A DNA stretch of 64,000 bases from Sphingobium sp. B2D3C (lineage in GTDB: Bacteria; Pseudomonadota; Alphaproteobacteria; Sphingomonadales; Sphingomonadaceae). Shown here one piece after another: positions 28,218-36,759 of the stretch; within the stretch, counting starts at the first letter, position 1; each line of letters starts with the position of its first letter. Under the pieces are notes generated by a model. That model made no database searches and was not told the origin of the DNA. It saw nothing but the letters and a program-made list of their open reading frames with translations. The stretch lies in the NCBI RefSeq assembly GCF_025961835.1, contig NZ_JAOQOK010000001.1, positions 1,302,001-1,366,000 of the forward strand, written 5' to 3'. Position numbers and translations under genes: made by a program.

Positions 28218-29357
28218 TTAGGCCGGCACGCTCGCGAGGCGTTTGGCTGCAATATCGGCGCCTTCCCGCAGGGCCTGCAGCTTCTTCCACGTGACGGCGG
28301 GATCGATCTTGCCATAGCCGGCAAAGGTGCCGAAGCCGCAATCCGTGCTGCCGATCACGCGCTCAGCGCCGACGATGCCCGCAAAGCGCTCGATCCGCTG
28401 GGCGACCAGTTCCGGATGCTCGACATAGTTCGAGCAGCTGTCGATGAGGCCGGGCGCCAAGACGAGATCGTCGGGCAACTTCGCATCCCGCCACACGGTC
28501 CACTCATGCTCGTGGCGCGGATTGGCCGATTCAAACAGCACCACGCCGGGGCGGGCCCGCAGGATCGTCGGCAGCACCTTAGCAAGATCGATGTCGCAAT
28601 CATGCGGGCCTTCATAATTGCCCCAGCAGATGTGCATCCGCAGCCGGTCGCGCGGGAGGCCTTCGGTGGCCGCGTTCAGTGCCTCGACATTGGCCTCGGC
28701 AATCTTCACGAACTCTGCGTCGCTCACATCCTGATAGCCGGTGTGGCGGGACATGGCGAGGTCGGGGCAATCAAGCTGCAGGTCGAAGCCCGCATCGATG
28801 ATCGCCTGATATTCAGGGCGCATGGCCGTCACCAGATCCGCGAGATAGGCCTCGTGGCTGGGATAGTAGGCGTTGGGCTGGAAGGCCGTGATCAGACCCG
28901 GTGACGCGGCATTCATAAAGCCCCGCGCACCCCTACCCTGCGCCTTGAGCGCCTGATCGAACCGGCGAATGTCGTCATGGCAGGGCTGCAGGTTCTTGAG
29001 CTTCACCGGTGCGATGCATGAGGCGCGGGTGAACTCCTGATCGCCCATGATCGCGGCCAACTTCTTGCGCAGCTCCGGCAAGGGCGCGAGGTCGAGCGCC
29101 GGCTTGCGATCGGTGTGGCCACCAAAGCCCTCCAGACGCTCGATGATATAGGTTGAGTAACCGACCTTGCCGAGTTCGCCATCGGACACGACGCTGACTC
29201 CGGCCTCGACCTGCTTGGCGACGGCATCGTCGATGGCTTGCTGCACAACCGTCTCGAACTGCGCGGCGTCATAAGGCTCGCCATGATCCTTCGCGAGCAG
29301 CAAGGGAACAAGTTCCGGCCCGCGCGGCAGACTTCCGACATGTGTCGTTGCGATCAC
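28218..29357 (-). CDS. MetE C-terminal-like cobalamin-independent methyltransferase
   Basis: 379 residues matching only the catalytic C-terminal half of MetE. The zinc site is complete: His242-x-Cys244 (MHICWG), Glu276 (LFESAN) and Cys340 (STDCGFG). The DGELG and HVGSLPR segments match folate/substrate loops. Such short proteins move a methyl group onto homocysteine or another thiol, with a donor that is often unknown. The GTG at 29357 has AAAGGG upstream; the frame stays open to 29417. Placed near lig genes and a folate-dependent demethylase, it might accept methyl groups released from methoxyaromatics. Confidence 0.8.
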   Translation of the reverse strand: MIATTHVGSLPRGPELVPLLLAKDHGEPYDAAQFETVVQQAIDDAVAKQVEAGVSVVSDGELGKVGYSTYIIERLEGFGGHTDRKPALDLAPLPELRKKLAAIMGDQEFTRASCIAPVKLKNLQPCHDDIRRFDQALKAQGRGARGFMNAASPGLITAFQPNAYYPSHEAYLADLVTAMRPEYQAIIDAGFDLQLDCPDLAMSRHTGYQDVSDAEFVKIAEANVEALNAATEGLPRDRLRMHICWGNYEGPHDCDIDLAKVLPTILRARPGVVLFESANPRHEHEWTVWRDAKLPDDLVLAPGLIDSCSNYVEHPELVAQRIERFAGIVGAERVIGSTDCGFGTFAGYGKIDPAVTWKKLQALREGADIAAKRLASVPA

Positions 29358-29660
29358 AGTACTCAACCCTTTCTTCAATTCAACGCTATGCCGCCGCCCC
29401 TCGCACGACCGATGCAATCAGGCAAGCCCGAGAGAGGCCGGGCCAAAAACGCAAGGGTTACCGCCATTTGCGGAGACGGCCATTGTTGACAATATCCAAT
29501 GATGTCTCAGCATCACCCGGGCAGCCGCCCGGCCCGCCGCTGTTCACACTATTGCACATATTGCTGGCCCCAAACCCTCATGTTATGCCGCCGCCACGCC
29601 GTTGCTTGTCCGCTACGAGACATGAAAATCAGCAACGGCAACATGGAGAGGAGATTGCCC
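29358..29660. other. Divergent promoter gap (303 bp)
   Basis: This separates the leftward MetE-like gene from the rightward TonB receptor. It holds a TTGACA (29486-29491) inside a small perfect palindrome ATTGT-TG-ACAAT (29482-29493), a possible -35 and operator for the receptor gene, though the matching -10 is poor. Nothing else is recognisable. Confidence 0.35.
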
Positions 29661-32237
29661 ATGCGCAGATTTTGCGCGCGATCCGTTGCGTCCTATGCCC
29701 TGGCCTGTGCGCTAGCCGCGCCGGTTTATGCCCAGAGCGGCGAACAGCCCCAAAGTGCCCAGAATACGGATGTTACCGGCGATATCATCGTCACTGCCCA
29801 GTTTCGCGAGACACGGCTTCAGGATACGCCGATCGCCATCACGGCGGTCAACGCCGCCCTGCTGGAACAGCGCGGGCAGACCAGCATTGCCGACATCGCC
29901 AACCAGTCACCCAACGTGACCTTGCGGCCACAACCGCAAAATGGCGGCGCCGGCCTCATCGCCTTCATCCGCGGCGTGGGGCAGACCGACTTCAACTATG
30001 CCCTCGACCCCGGCGTGGGCGTTTATATTGATGATGTCTACATTCCGACCCTCTCCAGCTCGCTGCTGGACCTCATGGATCTGGACCGGGTGGAGATCCT
30101 TCGCGGCCCGCAGGGGACGCTGGCGGGCAAGAACTCGATCGGCGGCGCCATCAAGCTGTTCAGTGCCAAGCCCGATGGTTCTGGCGGCGGCACGCTCGAG
30201 GCCACCTACGGCTCCTACAACCGTCTCGATCTGCGCGGCGTGGCCGACTTCGCTGTGACGGACAATCTGTTCGTCCGCCTGTCTGGCGCCGCGAAGAGCC
30301 GCGATGGCTACCTCAAACTTCTGGATTATGGCGCGACCCACCCCGGCTCCAACGTGCCGGCCAGCAACAACCGGGGCGCCGACCCCGTCGTCGGGACGCA
30401 GGGCGGCCAATCCTATGTCGCCGGGCGGATCGCGCTGCGCTGGCTGCCGTCCGATGCGCTCGAAGTGAACCTGTCCGGGGACTATACGTCGGATAAGTCA
30501 GAGCCGGCGCCAACCGTGCTGATCGCGGCCGGTCTGCCGGGGCCGACCTCGACCAACCCCAATCCGTTCAACCCGGCCATCCCCAACCCCGGCACGAATG
30601 CCAATGGCGGTGCCTGGCTGCCCGGCAAGAATGGCAGCCCCGTGCCGGTAGGCTGCGCCTTCGTGCCTTATGGGGCCTATGGCTGCGATTCCCTGGCCAG
30701 CTCGGCCTATGGCGGTGACCGCCGCTTCATCAGCTACGCCAATTTCGTGGATGGAATGCTGCCCACGTCCCAATCCCCCTACAAGCCCTACACGGCCTTG
30801 CAGAACCAGGACTTCAAGGGCTGGGGCATTCACGGGAATGTGACGTGGACGTTGAGCGACAGCCTCAATGTCGTGTGGATTTCCTCCTATCGAGAATATC
30901 AGTCGAACTTCGGGCAGGATCAGGACGCGACTCCGGTTCCGGTGGCGCAACTGGATAACCAGCTCAACCATCATGCCTGGAGCCAGGAACTCCGCCTGAA
31001 TGGCAAGGTCGGCACGTTCGCCGACTTCACCCTCGGCGGCTTCTACTTCGATCAGAAAGGCACCTACTCCGCCCGTGTCGACCTCAACTATGCCGGCATC
31101 GATTTCCTGCATGGTCCTGACACCACGCCGTCCACCTCGAAAGCGCTGTTTGCCAATGGCGTGATCAGGCCGATGGAAGGATGGAGCATCTCTGGCGGTC
31201 TGCGCTACACACGGGATGAAAAGACCTACACCTACTTCCGCCGCAACCCGGACGGCACGGTTCCGTTCGGCAACTGGACGCCGGCGCAATTGCCGTCCCT
31301 GCCGATCTGCGAGTTCTTCCAGGGCGCGCCGACCGCAGGACCGACCGGCATCGGCAATACGCCCAACTGCCTGCTTTCCGGCCTCTACAATGTCAGCGAC
31401 AGCTTCAAGGGCGATCGCTGGGACTGGCGGATTTCAACCGACTTCCGTTTCTCACCGGAATTGCTGGTCTATGGCTCAGTCGCTACTGGCTTCAAAGGTG
31501 GCGGCGTCAACCCTCGGCCGTTCTTCGGGCCGTCGGCGGGTTCGTGCACGGCACCGGGCTATGTCGCTCCGGCGCCTTGCAACCAGCTCGGCAGTTTCAA
31601 CCCGGAAACGCTCACCACCTATGAACTGGGGTTCAAGTCCGACCTGTTCGACCGGCGCGTGCGGCTGAACGGCGCGGTGTTCCTGAACAAATATAATGAC
31701 ATGATCCTCACGCTCTCGGCCTGCCCATCCGTGCCGTGCCTCAAGCCGACCAATGTCGGCAAGGCGGACGTCAAGGGCTTCGAGCTGGAAACGACCATTC
31801 ATCCGTTCGCGGGATTCACCGTCGATGGGAGCCTTAGCTACATCAACTTCCAGTATAAGGAAGTCGGCACGTCCGGCATCTCACTGGATGCGGTGACGCC
31901 TTACACGCCGGAATGGACCTACAGCTTCGGCCTGCAATATGATCATGAGATCACGCCCGGCACGGTGAGCGTGCGGTTCGATGGCTCCTATCAGTCCGAT
32001 GTCTTCACCGAGACATCCAACTCTGAGTGGAGCCGGGTCGAGGGCAACTTCCTCGCCAACGGCCGCCTGTCCTTCACCACGACGGACAAGGACTGGCGCG
32101 TCTCGCTGGAAGTGCAGAACATGTTCAACAAATATTACTTCCTGACCAAGAGCGATGTCAGCGCGTCGCTTGGCGTCGTGACGGGCGTACCTGCGCCATT
32201 GCGGACCTGGGCGGTCTCCGTGCGCCGCAGTTTCTGA
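29661..32237 (+). CDS. TonB-dependent outer-membrane receptor
   Basis: 858 residues from the ATG at 29661, which has GGAGAGGAG upstream and opens a clear signal peptide (MRRFCARSVASYALACALAAPVYAQ). DIIVTAQFRETRLQDTP is the TonB-box and plug start, VEILRGPQGTLAGKNSIGGAI the plug signature, and the barrel ends LRTWAVSVRRSF. It is close in style to the receptor at 10-12.4 kb but larger, with long Pro/Asn-rich outer loops. It precedes the VOC-SDR-ADH gene set and may import its substrate. Confidence 0.9.
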   Translation: MRRFCARSVASYALACALAAPVYAQSGEQPQSAQNTDVTGDIIVTAQFRETRLQDTPIAITAVNAALLEQRGQTSIADIANQSPNVTLRPQPQNGGAGLIAFIRGVGQTDFNYALDPGVGVYIDDVYIPTLSSSLLDLMDLDRVEILRGPQGTLAGKNSIGGAIKLFSAKPDGSGGGTLEATYGSYNRLDLRGVADFAVTDNLFVRLSGAAKSRDGYLKLLDYGATHPGSNVPASNNRGADPVVGTQGGQSYVAGRIALRWLPSDALEVNLSGDYTSDKSEPAPTVLIAAGLPGPTSTNPNPFNPAIPNPGTNANGGAWLPGKNGSPVPVGCAFVPYGAYGCDSLASSAYGGDRRFISYANFVDGMLPTSQSPYKPYTALQNQDFKGWGIHGNVTWTLSDSLNVVWISSYREYQSNFGQDQDATPVPVAQLDNQLNHHAWSQELRLNGKVGTFADFTLGGFYFDQKGTYSARVDLNYAGIDFLHGPDTTPSTSKALFANGVIRPMEGWSISGGLRYTRDEKTYTYFRRNPDGTVPFGNWTPAQLPSLPICEFFQGAPTAGPTGIGNTPNCLLSGLYNVSDSFKGDRWDWRISTDFRFSPELLVYGSVATGFKGGGVNPRPFFGPSAGSCTAPGYVAPAPCNQLGSFNPETLTTYELGFKSDLFDRRVRLNGAVFLNKYNDMILTLSACPSVPCLKPTNVGKADVKGFELETTIHPFAGFTVDGSLSYINFQYKEVGTSGISLDAVTPYTPEWTYSFGLQYDHEITPGTVSVRFDGSYQSDVFTETSNSEWSRVEGNFLANGRLSFTTTDKDWRVSLEVQNMFNKYYFLTKSDVSASLGVVTGVPAPLRTWAVSVRRSF

Positions 32238-32257
32238 CCGCCTCGTCAAGCCAATGT

Positions 32258-32289
32258 ATCGGGAGTGGCGCGCCGTCGCCTCTCCCGAT
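32258..32289 (+). terminator. Terminator hairpin after the TonB receptor
   Basis: ATCGGGAGTGGCG pairs with CGCCTCTCCCGAT (one mismatch) around a six-base loop, 20 bp after the stop. It suggests that the following catabolic genes have their own promoter. Confidence 0.5.
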
Positions 32290-32400
32290 CTTATTGTGCG
32301 CACAATCGCCGCACAAAAAGGTCGGAAGCGGTTGCGCCGCAGATACTTTGGACACTATCAATAAGCCGACCGCCTGCCTTCCCACGAACAGGACTCGTAC

Positions 32401-32811
32401 ATGCTCATCAAACGGCTCGACCACGTCAATATCCGCACCCGTGACCTGCTGCCGGTGGTGGCGTTTTACCGCGACATTCTGCTGCTGGAAGAGCGCGATC
32501 CGCCGTCCAATCTGGACCGGACGATGGTGCGGTGGATGTACGATCACAAGGACGATCCGATCGTCCACATCAGCACGCCCGGCGCGCTGTCCGAACATGG
32601 GGTTTACGACAATATCACTGGGACGACTGGCGGCCTCGATCATGTTGCGTTCCAGTGTGTCGGCCTTGGACCGCTAGTCGAGCGGCTCGAGGCGCATGGC
32701 GTGCCCTGGCGGGAGAATCGGGTCGAGGTGATCAAGATGACACAGGTCTTCCTGCACGATCCCACGGGCGTGCAGATCGAACTGAATGTGTTCGACGAAG
32801 AACCGGCCTGA
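32401..32811 (+). CDS. VOC (glyoxalase/extradiol dioxygenase-fold) protein
   Basis: 136 residues, a single vicinal-oxygen-chelate domain: LDHVNIRTRDLLPVVAFYRDIL opens the first half, GGLDHVAFQC the second, and DPTGVQIELNVF closes it. The metal ligands would be His8, His in LDHVAF and Glu in QIELN. Such proteins may be isomerases, lyases or ring-opening dioxygenases, and the sequence does not decide between these. It is the first of the rightward set VOC-SDR-ADH. Confidence 0.75.
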   Translation: MLIKRLDHVNIRTRDLLPVVAFYRDILLLEERDPPSNLDRTMVRWMYDHKDDPIVHISTPGALSEHGVYDNITGTTGGLDHVAFQCVGLGPLVERLEAHGVPWRENRVEVIKMTQVFLHDPTGVQIELNVFDEEPA

Positions 32812-32840
32812 ACGCGCCTGACTGGAGAGGACCGCACAGA

Positions 32841-33689
32841 ATGACCGACGCTGGCACGGGACAGCCCCCCAAGGCACTTGAGCAGTTCGACATCGCGGGG
32901 CGCAGCGCGCTCGTGACAGGCGCCGCCTCCGGCATCGGCCTCGCTTATGCGGAGGCGATGGCGGAAGCCGGAGCGCAGGTCACGCTGACGGACGTCGATG
33001 GTGCCGCCGCCGAGCGGGAAGCAGCACGCCTGCGCGCGCAAGGCTATGAGGCGCGCGCCGACCAACTCGATGTCTCCGACCGCGCCCGCACCACCCAGGT
33101 GTTCGATGCGCACGAGGCTGCTTATGGCGGACTGGACATCGCCTTTGCCAATGCCGGCCTTGGGATCGGCCCCGGCTTCTGGAAGCCAGAAGGCGGCCGC
33201 GACCCGCAGGGCCAGATCGACACCTACGATCCGGCCATCTGGGATCGGATCATCGCGATCAATCTGACCGGCGCCTACAATACGATGCGCGATGCTGCGC
33301 GGCTGATGAAGAAGAGCGGCAAAGGCGGCTCGATCATCGCGACGTCATCCAACGCCGCCGTGATCTGCGAGCCGATTGTGCCGATGCCCTATATGCCGTC
33401 CAAGGCCGGGGTCAGCCACATGGTCCGCCACCTCGCGCTGGAGCTGGGGGCCTATCAGATCCGCGTCAACGCCATCTTGCCTGGACCTTTCGTCACCAAC
33501 ATCGCGGATGGATCGCTCAAGGACCCCGTGGTCCGCAAGGCGTGGGACGACGCGACCCTTATGGGGCGGATTGCCGAGACATATCAGATCAAACCGCTGG
33601 CGTTGTTCCTTGCCTCCGATGCATCGAGCTATGTAACCGGGGCGCAAATGATGATCGATGGCGGCATGTCGCTCGGCCGGCTCGGCTGA
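32841..33689 (+). CDS. SDR-family NAD(P)-dependent dehydrogenase
   Basis: 282 residues: VTGAASGIGLAYAEAM cofactor loop, Asp in TLTDVDG (suggesting NAD+ preference), NAG, Ser in ATSSNAAV, Tyr-x3-Lys in YMPSK, and the typical VTGAQMMIDGGMS end. A start with GGAGAGG at good spacing follows the VOC gene by 29 bp, and the Zn alcohol dehydrogenase follows by 48 bp. It probably oxidises a hydroxyl group on the cluster's unknown substrate. Confidence 0.85.
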   Translation: MTDAGTGQPPKALEQFDIAGRSALVTGAASGIGLAYAEAMAEAGAQVTLTDVDGAAAEREAARLRAQGYEARADQLDVSDRARTTQVFDAHEAAYGGLDIAFANAGLGIGPGFWKPEGGRDPQGQIDTYDPAIWDRIIAINLTGAYNTMRDAARLMKKSGKGGSIIATSSNAAVICEPIVPMPYMPSKAGVSHMVRHLALELGAYQIRVNAILPGPFVTNIADGSLKDPVVRKAWDDATLMGRIAETYQIKPLALFLASDASSYVTGAQMMIDGGMSLGRLG

Positions 33690-33737
33690 GCAACATCGCG
33701 CTGCCCTCAAGCCAAGACCAGAACAGGAGTGACACGC

Positions 33738-34856
33738 ATGACCACATCCGCACAGGCCGCCATCTGCAAGGGCGGCGAAGCGCCTTTCGCAATCGAAGCC
33801 GTGACGCTGGACGAGCCCCGCGCTGACGAGGTGTTGGTGCGCATCCACGCCTGCGGCATCTGCCACACCGATATGGCCGCACGCGATGGGCAGCTCCCGA
33901 CCCCGCTCCCCATGGTGCTGGGCCATGAAGGGGCCGGCGTGGTCGAGAAGGTCGGGTCCGAGGTGACGCATGTGAAGCCGGGCGACCGGGTGCTGATGAG
34001 CTTCAACAGCTGCGGCACCTGCCCGAGCTGCGAGGTCGACAAGCCCACTTATTGCTACAATTTCGTGCCCGAGAACTGGATCGGCACCAGGCCGGACGGC
34101 AGCCACACGCTGCATCGCGATGGCGAGGGCGTGAATGCGAATTTCTTTGGCCAGTCTTCCTTCGCCACCCACGCCATCGGCCATGCTCGCAACGTCGTGA
34201 AGGTGCCCGAAAGCGCCGCGCATATACCGCTCTCGACCCTCGCGCCGCTCGGCTGCGGTTTCATGACCGGCGCCGGTGCCGTGCTGCGCAGCATGAAGGT
34301 GCGCGCCGGCATGCCCATCGCCGTCTTCGGGACGGGTGCTGTCGGCCTCGGCGCGATCATGGCCGCCAAGATCGCTGGCGCGAATCCGATCATTGCCGTC
34401 GACATCCACGACAACCGCCTGGCGCTGGCCCGCGAACTGGGCGCGACCCACACGATCAACGGCAAGACCAGCAATGCCGAGGAGGAAATCCGCAAACTCT
34501 GCCCGCAGGGGCTGGGCTACGCGTTCGATACGACGGGCCTGAAGGCGATTATCGAGAGCGCCGCCGGACTGATTGCACCGCTGGGTATCGTCGGCATCGT
34601 CGGTGCATCCGACCCCGCCGCCAATCTGACGCTTAATGAGTCGGCATTCATGGGCGGCGGCAAGCGGCTGATGGGCATCCTGGGTGGCGATTCCGATCTG
34701 TTCGGCTTTCTGCCCGAATTGATCGACCATCATCTTGCGGGTCGTTTCCCGCACGATCGGCTGATCAAGACGTTCCCCTTCGCGCAGATCGATGAAGCCT
34801 TCCATGCCGGCGAGAGCGGCGCGGTGGTGAAGCCCGTCCTTGTGATGGACGCCTGA
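33738..34856 (+). CDS. Zinc-dependent alcohol dehydrogenase (aryl-alcohol type)
   Basis: 372 residues of the medium-chain family. The catalytic zinc is held by CGICHTD and GHEGAGVVEKVG, the structural zinc by CGTCPSCEVDKPTYC, and the Rossmann motif is VFGTGAVGLG. The overall pattern recalls benzyl/aryl alcohol dehydrogenases such as XylB. It would interconvert an alcohol and an aldehyde, and the next gene, a benzoylformate-decarboxylase-like enzyme, also produces aldehydes. AGGAG lies eight bases before the ATG at 33738. Confidence 0.88.
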   Translation: MTTSAQAAICKGGEAPFAIEAVTLDEPRADEVLVRIHACGICHTDMAARDGQLPTPLPMVLGHEGAGVVEKVGSEVTHVKPGDRVLMSFNSCGTCPSCEVDKPTYCYNFVPENWIGTRPDGSHTLHRDGEGVNANFFGQSSFATHAIGHARNVVKVPESAAHIPLSTLAPLGCGFMTGAGAVLRSMKVRAGMPIAVFGTGAVGLGAIMAAKIAGANPIIAVDIHDNRLALARELGATHTINGKTSNAEEEIRKLCPQGLGYAFDTTGLKAIIESAAGLIAPLGIVGIVGASDPAANLTLNESAFMGGGKRLMGILGGDSDLFGFLPELIDHHLAGRFPHDRLIKTFPFAQIDEAFHAGESGAVVKPVLVMDA

Positions 34857-34875
34857 CCGGTAGCCTGATCCTCGA

Positions 34876-34909
34876 CAAGCCGCGCCCGTTCTCCTTCGGG
34901 TGCGGCTTG
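34876..34909 (+). terminator. Terminator hairpin after the alcohol dehydrogenase
   Basis: CAAGCCGCGCCCG pairs with CGGGTGCGGCTTG (one G-T wobble) around an eight-base loop, 19 bp after the stop. The decarboxylase unit downstream therefore probably has its own promoter. Confidence 0.55.
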
Positions 34910-35048
34910 GATCGGCCCTGCGCGGCGACGAGCTAGCGTTGCCGCTTCCATCTTTTGCTGAACATGTTAATTACTTTGCGTGGGCTGACGGCCCGGCCGC
35001 AGGCGCGATTATGCGTTCGCGTATGTGATAATTTCATATATAGAGAGA

Positions 35049-35093
35049 ATGACAATGACGGCAGCAACAAACATGATGGAAGCGGCGGCATGA
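35049..35093 (+). CDS. Possible 14-codon leader ORF
   Basis: An ATG after a GAGAGA stretch opens MTMTAATNMMEAAA and stops at TGA, which overlaps the ATG of the decarboxylase gene as ATGA. Such an arrangement would couple translation of the two. It is equally possible that this is chance, and no attenuator hairpin is evident. Confidence 0.3.
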   Translation: MTMTAATNMMEAAA

Positions 35094-36703
35094 CGGCGCG
35101 GGGTCTGGCAGTCGAGAAGCCCAAGGCAGTCGAAGGGCCAACGGTGCGTGATGCCGTGATGAGCCTGCTGCGCGATCTTGGCATGACGACATTGTTCGGC
35201 AATCCCGGCTCGACTGAGCTGCCGTTGTTCCGCGACATGCCGCAGGATTTCCAATATGTCCTGGGGCTGCAGGAAAGCGTCGTCGTCGGTATGGCGGACG
35301 GCTTCGCGCAAATGAGCGGCAATGCCGCCTTTGTGAACCTCCATTCATCTGCCGGCACGGGCCATGCGCTTGGCAACATCTTCACCGCGTTCCGCAACCA
35401 GACGCCGCTGGTGATCACCGCAGGGCAGCAGGCCCGCAGCATCTTCCCCTACGACCCGTTCCTCTATGCCGAGCGCGCCACGGAGTTTCCGCAACCCTTC
35501 GTCAAATGGACCTGCGAGCCGGCGCGCGCCGAGGATGTGCCACTGGCGATCCTGCGCGCTTATCATATGGCGATGCAGGCGCCGCGCGGTCCGGTGTTCG
35601 TCTCGGTGCCCATCGACGATTGGGATCGGGCCTGTCAGCCAATCAGCGCCTCGACTGTCTCTCAGGAATCGATGGCGTCCCCTGCCCTTATCGGTGCAGC
35701 CGCGGATGCACTGAACGCCGCGAAATCCCCGGTAATCGTTGCCGGCGCAGGCGTGGGTCGCGAAAATGCCCGCGCCGCGCTCCATGCCCTGGCGACTGCG
35801 CATCAGGCACCGGTGTGGGTCGCGCCAATGGCTGCCCGCGCCGTGTTTCCGGAAGATGACGCCCTGTTCGCAGGCTTCCTCCCGGCTTCGCGTGAAGCCA
35901 TTGTGGGCGCGCTGGACGGCCATGATCTCGTGCTGGTGCTCGGTGCGCCGGTCTTCACTTATCATGTCGAGGGCTTTGGCCCTTATGTGCCGGAGGGCGC
36001 GCAGATCATCCAGATTGTGGACGATCCCGCCACGGCAGCCCGCACGCCGGTCGGCACCGCTATCGTCGGCAATGTCGCGGATGCGATTGCGCGCCTTAAT
36101 GCTGCATCCAATGCTGCACCCCGGAAGGCGCCAGCACCTCCCGCGAGCCATGCCGCCGAAAGCCCCGATGGCGCCGCCATTTTCGAGCCCTATCTGATGC
36201 AGCGTCTCGATGCCCTGCGTCCAAAGGGCATCATCATCAGCGAGGAAGCGCCGAGCACGCGCGGACCGCTGCACGATCATTTCCCGATCCGGCTCGAGGA
36301 TGAGTTCATGGCCACCGCCAGCGGCGGGCTGGGCTTTGCGCTGCCTGCAGCCGTCGGTGCAGCGCTTGCGCAGCCAAACCGCACGGTGCTTTGCCTGCTG
36401 GGCGATGGGTCGTCCATGTATTCGATCCAGGGCCTTTGGACGGCGGGCGACCTCAAGCTCGACGTGCGCTTCCTCATCGTCAACAATGGCGGTTATGCCG
36501 CGCTCGATCAGTTCGGTGCGCTGTTCGACATCGAGGTGGTGGGCAGCAAGCTCCCGGGTATCGATTTTGTGAAGCTCGGTGAGAGCATGGGCGTGCCCGG
36601 CGCGCGCGTTTCCGACCCCGCAGCGCTGGACGATGCGATCCGGGATCTGTTTGCCGGCAGCGGCCCACGTTTGCTGGAAGTCATGGTGGAGCGGGCGCGC
36701 TGA
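35090..36703 (+). CDS. Thiamine-diphosphate enzyme, benzoylformate decarboxylase-like
   Basis: 537 residues with the three-domain ThDP fold. FGNPGSTELP (Ser41), GLQESVVVGMADG (Glu62, activates the thiazolium) and NLHSSAGTGHALG (His85) match the Ser-Glu-His set of benzoylformate decarboxylase. The GDGSSMYSIQGLWTA to VNNGGY segment in the C-terminal third binds diphosphate and Mg2+. It would decarboxylate an aryl 2-oxoacid to an aldehyde. The frame continues upstream to 34955 but the ATG at 35090, after GGAAGCGGCGGC, gives the family N-terminus. The next gene follows after 56 bp. Confidence 0.85.
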   Translation: MTARGLAVEKPKAVEGPTVRDAVMSLLRDLGMTTLFGNPGSTELPLFRDMPQDFQYVLGLQESVVVGMADGFAQMSGNAAFVNLHSSAGTGHALGNIFTAFRNQTPLVITAGQQARSIFPYDPFLYAERATEFPQPFVKWTCEPARAEDVPLAILRAYHMAMQAPRGPVFVSVPIDDWDRACQPISASTVSQESMASPALIGAAADALNAAKSPVIVAGAGVGRENARAALHALATAHQAPVWVAPMAARAVFPEDDALFAGFLPASREAIVGALDGHDLVLVLGAPVFTYHVEGFGPYVPEGAQIIQIVDDPATAARTPVGTAIVGNVADAIARLNAASNAAPRKAPAPPASHAAESPDGAAIFEPYLMQRLDALRPKGIIISEEAPSTRGPLHDHFPIRLEDEFMATASGGLGFALPAAVGAALAQPNRTVLCLLGDGSSMYSIQGLWTAGDLKLDVRFLIVNNGGYAALDQFGALFDIEVVGSKLPGIDFVKLGESMGVPGARVSDPAALDDAIRDLFAGSGPRLLEVMVERAR

Positions 36704-36759
36704 GGCTCATGCTGCGCGCAGCATGAGCGGCGAGCGCCGGTGTCCGATAGGAGAAAAAG

